From: Sphingomonas sp. Leaf407
GTDB taxonomy: Bacteria; Pseudomonadota; Alphaproteobacteria; Sphingomonadales; Sphingomonadaceae
Length of the DNA: 64,000 bases
Direction: 5' to 3'
NCBI RefSeq assembly: GCF_001425385.1
Contig: NZ_LMQO01000005.1
Coordinates: forward strand, 112,094 to 176,093
Both the position numbers and the translations under genes were made by a program. A model generated the notes under the pieces. The model had not been told where the DNA came from. It did not search any database and saw only the letters and a list, made by a program, of their open reading frames with translations. Positions 63,064 through 64,000 of this stretch are shown here, one piece after another. How positions within the stretch are numbered: the stretch's first letter is position 1; every line of letters begins with the position of its first letter.

Positions 63064-64000
63064 ATGACTCAGTTTGCCGATCGCCGCACCTTCGCGATCA
63101 TTTCGCACCCCGACGCGGGCAAGACCACGCTCACCGAAAAGCTGCTGCTGTTCGGCGGCGCGATCCATCTGGCCGGCGAGGTCAAGGCGCGCGGCGCGGC
63201 GCGGCGCGCGCGCTCCGACTGGATGAAGATCGAGCAGCAGCGCGGCATTTCGGTCACGTCGTCGGTGATGACGTTCGAACGGAACGGGCTGACCTTCAAC
63301 CTGCTCGACACGCCGGGCCATGAGGATTTCAGCGAGGACACGTATCGCACGCTGACCGCCGTCGATTCGGCAGTGATGGTGATCGACGCCGCCAAGGGCA
63401 TCGAGCCGCAGACGCGCAAGCTGTTCGAGGTCTGTCGCCTGCGCAACGTGCCGATTATCACCTTCGTCAACAAGGTCGATCGCGAAGGGCGCGATCCGTT
63501 CGCGCTGCTCGACGAGGTGGCGGAGATGCTGCAACTCGACGTGTGCCCGATGACGTGGCCGGCGGGCATGGGCGGACAGTTCGAGGGGATCTATGACCTC
63601 GTCGACAACCGGCTGCTCCAGCCCGAAGCGGGAACCAAGGATTTTCAGGGCAAGGTCGAGCAGTTCGCCGGCCTCGACGATCCCCGCATCGACAGCGTGC
63701 TGTCGGCCGAAGGGGCCGAACGGCTGCGCGAGGAAGCCGAGCTGGCGATGGCGGGCTATGCCGCGTTCGACGGCGATTCCTATCGCGCGGGCGACCTGAC
63801 GCCGGTGTATTTCGGATCGGCGTTGAAGGAATTCGGCGTCGATTCGCTGATCGACGCGATCGCCGCCCACGCCCCGCCGCCAAGGCCGCAGCCGGCCGAG
63901 CCCGCCCCCGTCGCGCCGGGCGATGCGCAGGTGACGGGGTTCGTGTTCAAGGTGCAGGCGAACATGGACCCCAACCACCGCGATCGTATCGCGTTCATGC
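63064..64000 (+). CDS. prfC: Peptide chain release factor 3, 5' part
   Basis: GTPase that recycles RF1 and RF2 after peptide release. The 312 visible residues include the G1 motif SHPDAGKTT near residue 15, G3 [21 protein letters not shown]4 [10 protein letters not shown] and SALKEFGVD, all RF3-specific. It extends beyond the window end, so the C-terminal domains are not seen. Start ATG 63064. Confidence 0.95.
   Translation, partial: MTQFADRRTFAIISHPDAGKTTLTEKLLLFGGAIHLAGEVKARGAARRARSDWMKIEQQRGISVTSSVMTFERNGLTFNLLDTPGHEDFSEDTYRTLTAVDSAVMVIDAAKGIEPQTRKLFEVCRLRNVPIITFVNKVDREGRDPFALLDEVAEMLQLDVCPMTWPAGMGGQFEGIYDLVDNRLLQPEAGTKDFQGKVEQFAGLDDPRIDSVLSAEGAERLREEAELAMAGYAAFDGDSYRAGDLTPVYFGSALKEFGVDSLIDAIAAHAPPPRPQPAEPAPVAPGDAQVTGFVFKVQANMDPNHRDRIAFM

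Overview
This 64 kb window is a gene-dense, GC-rich chromosomal segment whose gene order and protein sequences fit an alphaproteobacterium of the Sphingomonadaceae (Sphingomonas-like). Supporting signs are a class I lysyl-tRNA synthetase, a YlxR protein fused to an L7Ae-like domain, RNase E with an acidic insert in its S1 domain, a MucR/Ros-type regulator, an HWE-family histidine kinase, a serC leader RNA, and REP-like palindromes of the type ATTCCCGCGAAGGCGGGAAT. Most genes are core functions. I see no phage, plasmid, CRISPR array or complete insertion sequence, and no tRNA or rRNA gene.

Layout. 0-5.3 kb: secreted polysaccharide-lyase-like protein, aspartate kinase (lysC), ubiG, a secreted carbohydrate-binding-like protein with a GntR/FCD-type palindrome at its promoter, a DUF1810 protein and a PQQ-type sugar dehydrogenase lipoprotein. 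5.3-14.1 kb: the translation/transcription operon rimP-nusA-ylxR-infB-(membrane protein)-rbfA-tdk-truB-rpsO, closed by a strong terminator. 14.1-16.6 kb: pnp behind a leader with six consecutive hairpins. 16.6-31.1 kb: mixed metabolic and envelope genes (DUF892, hisN-like phosphatase, pldA, peroxiredoxin, GGDEF cyclase, FAD oxidoreductase, MscS channel, dienelactone hydrolase, M20 peptidase, cytochrome c lipoprotein, SGNH-like protein, GntR regulator, extensin-like protein, LOG protein). 31.1-38.5 kb: sixA-dinG, bestrophin, lysK, amidase. 38.5-48.8 kb: rne, HWE kinase, mucR-like gene, hisZ, serC-serA with leader RNA, and a single-domain response regulator. 48.8-54.6 kb: a tightly overlapping envelope cluster of M48 metalloprotease, DsbA-like thioredoxin, M19-like protein, ABC-2 ATPase and permease, then an SDR. 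54.6-64 kb: a long palindromic repeat, AsmA-like protein, rpmI-rplT, a REP cluster with a GIY-YIG protein, pheS-pheT, an aldose-epimerase-like gene, a second copy of the long palindromic repeat, and the 5' part of prfC, which runs off the window.

The points most worth a second look are RNA- and repeat-level: the pnp leader, the serC leader, two inversely oriented copies of a roughly 230-290 bp palindromic element sharing an asymmetric core, and a hairpin-bearing in-frame insert in pheS. At protein level, three proteins lack residues that define their families: an M19 dipeptidase relative, an SDR without Tyr/Lys, and a MucR relative without zinc-finger cysteines. I did not find a clear undescribed defence or biosynthetic system; the window is mainly housekeeping.
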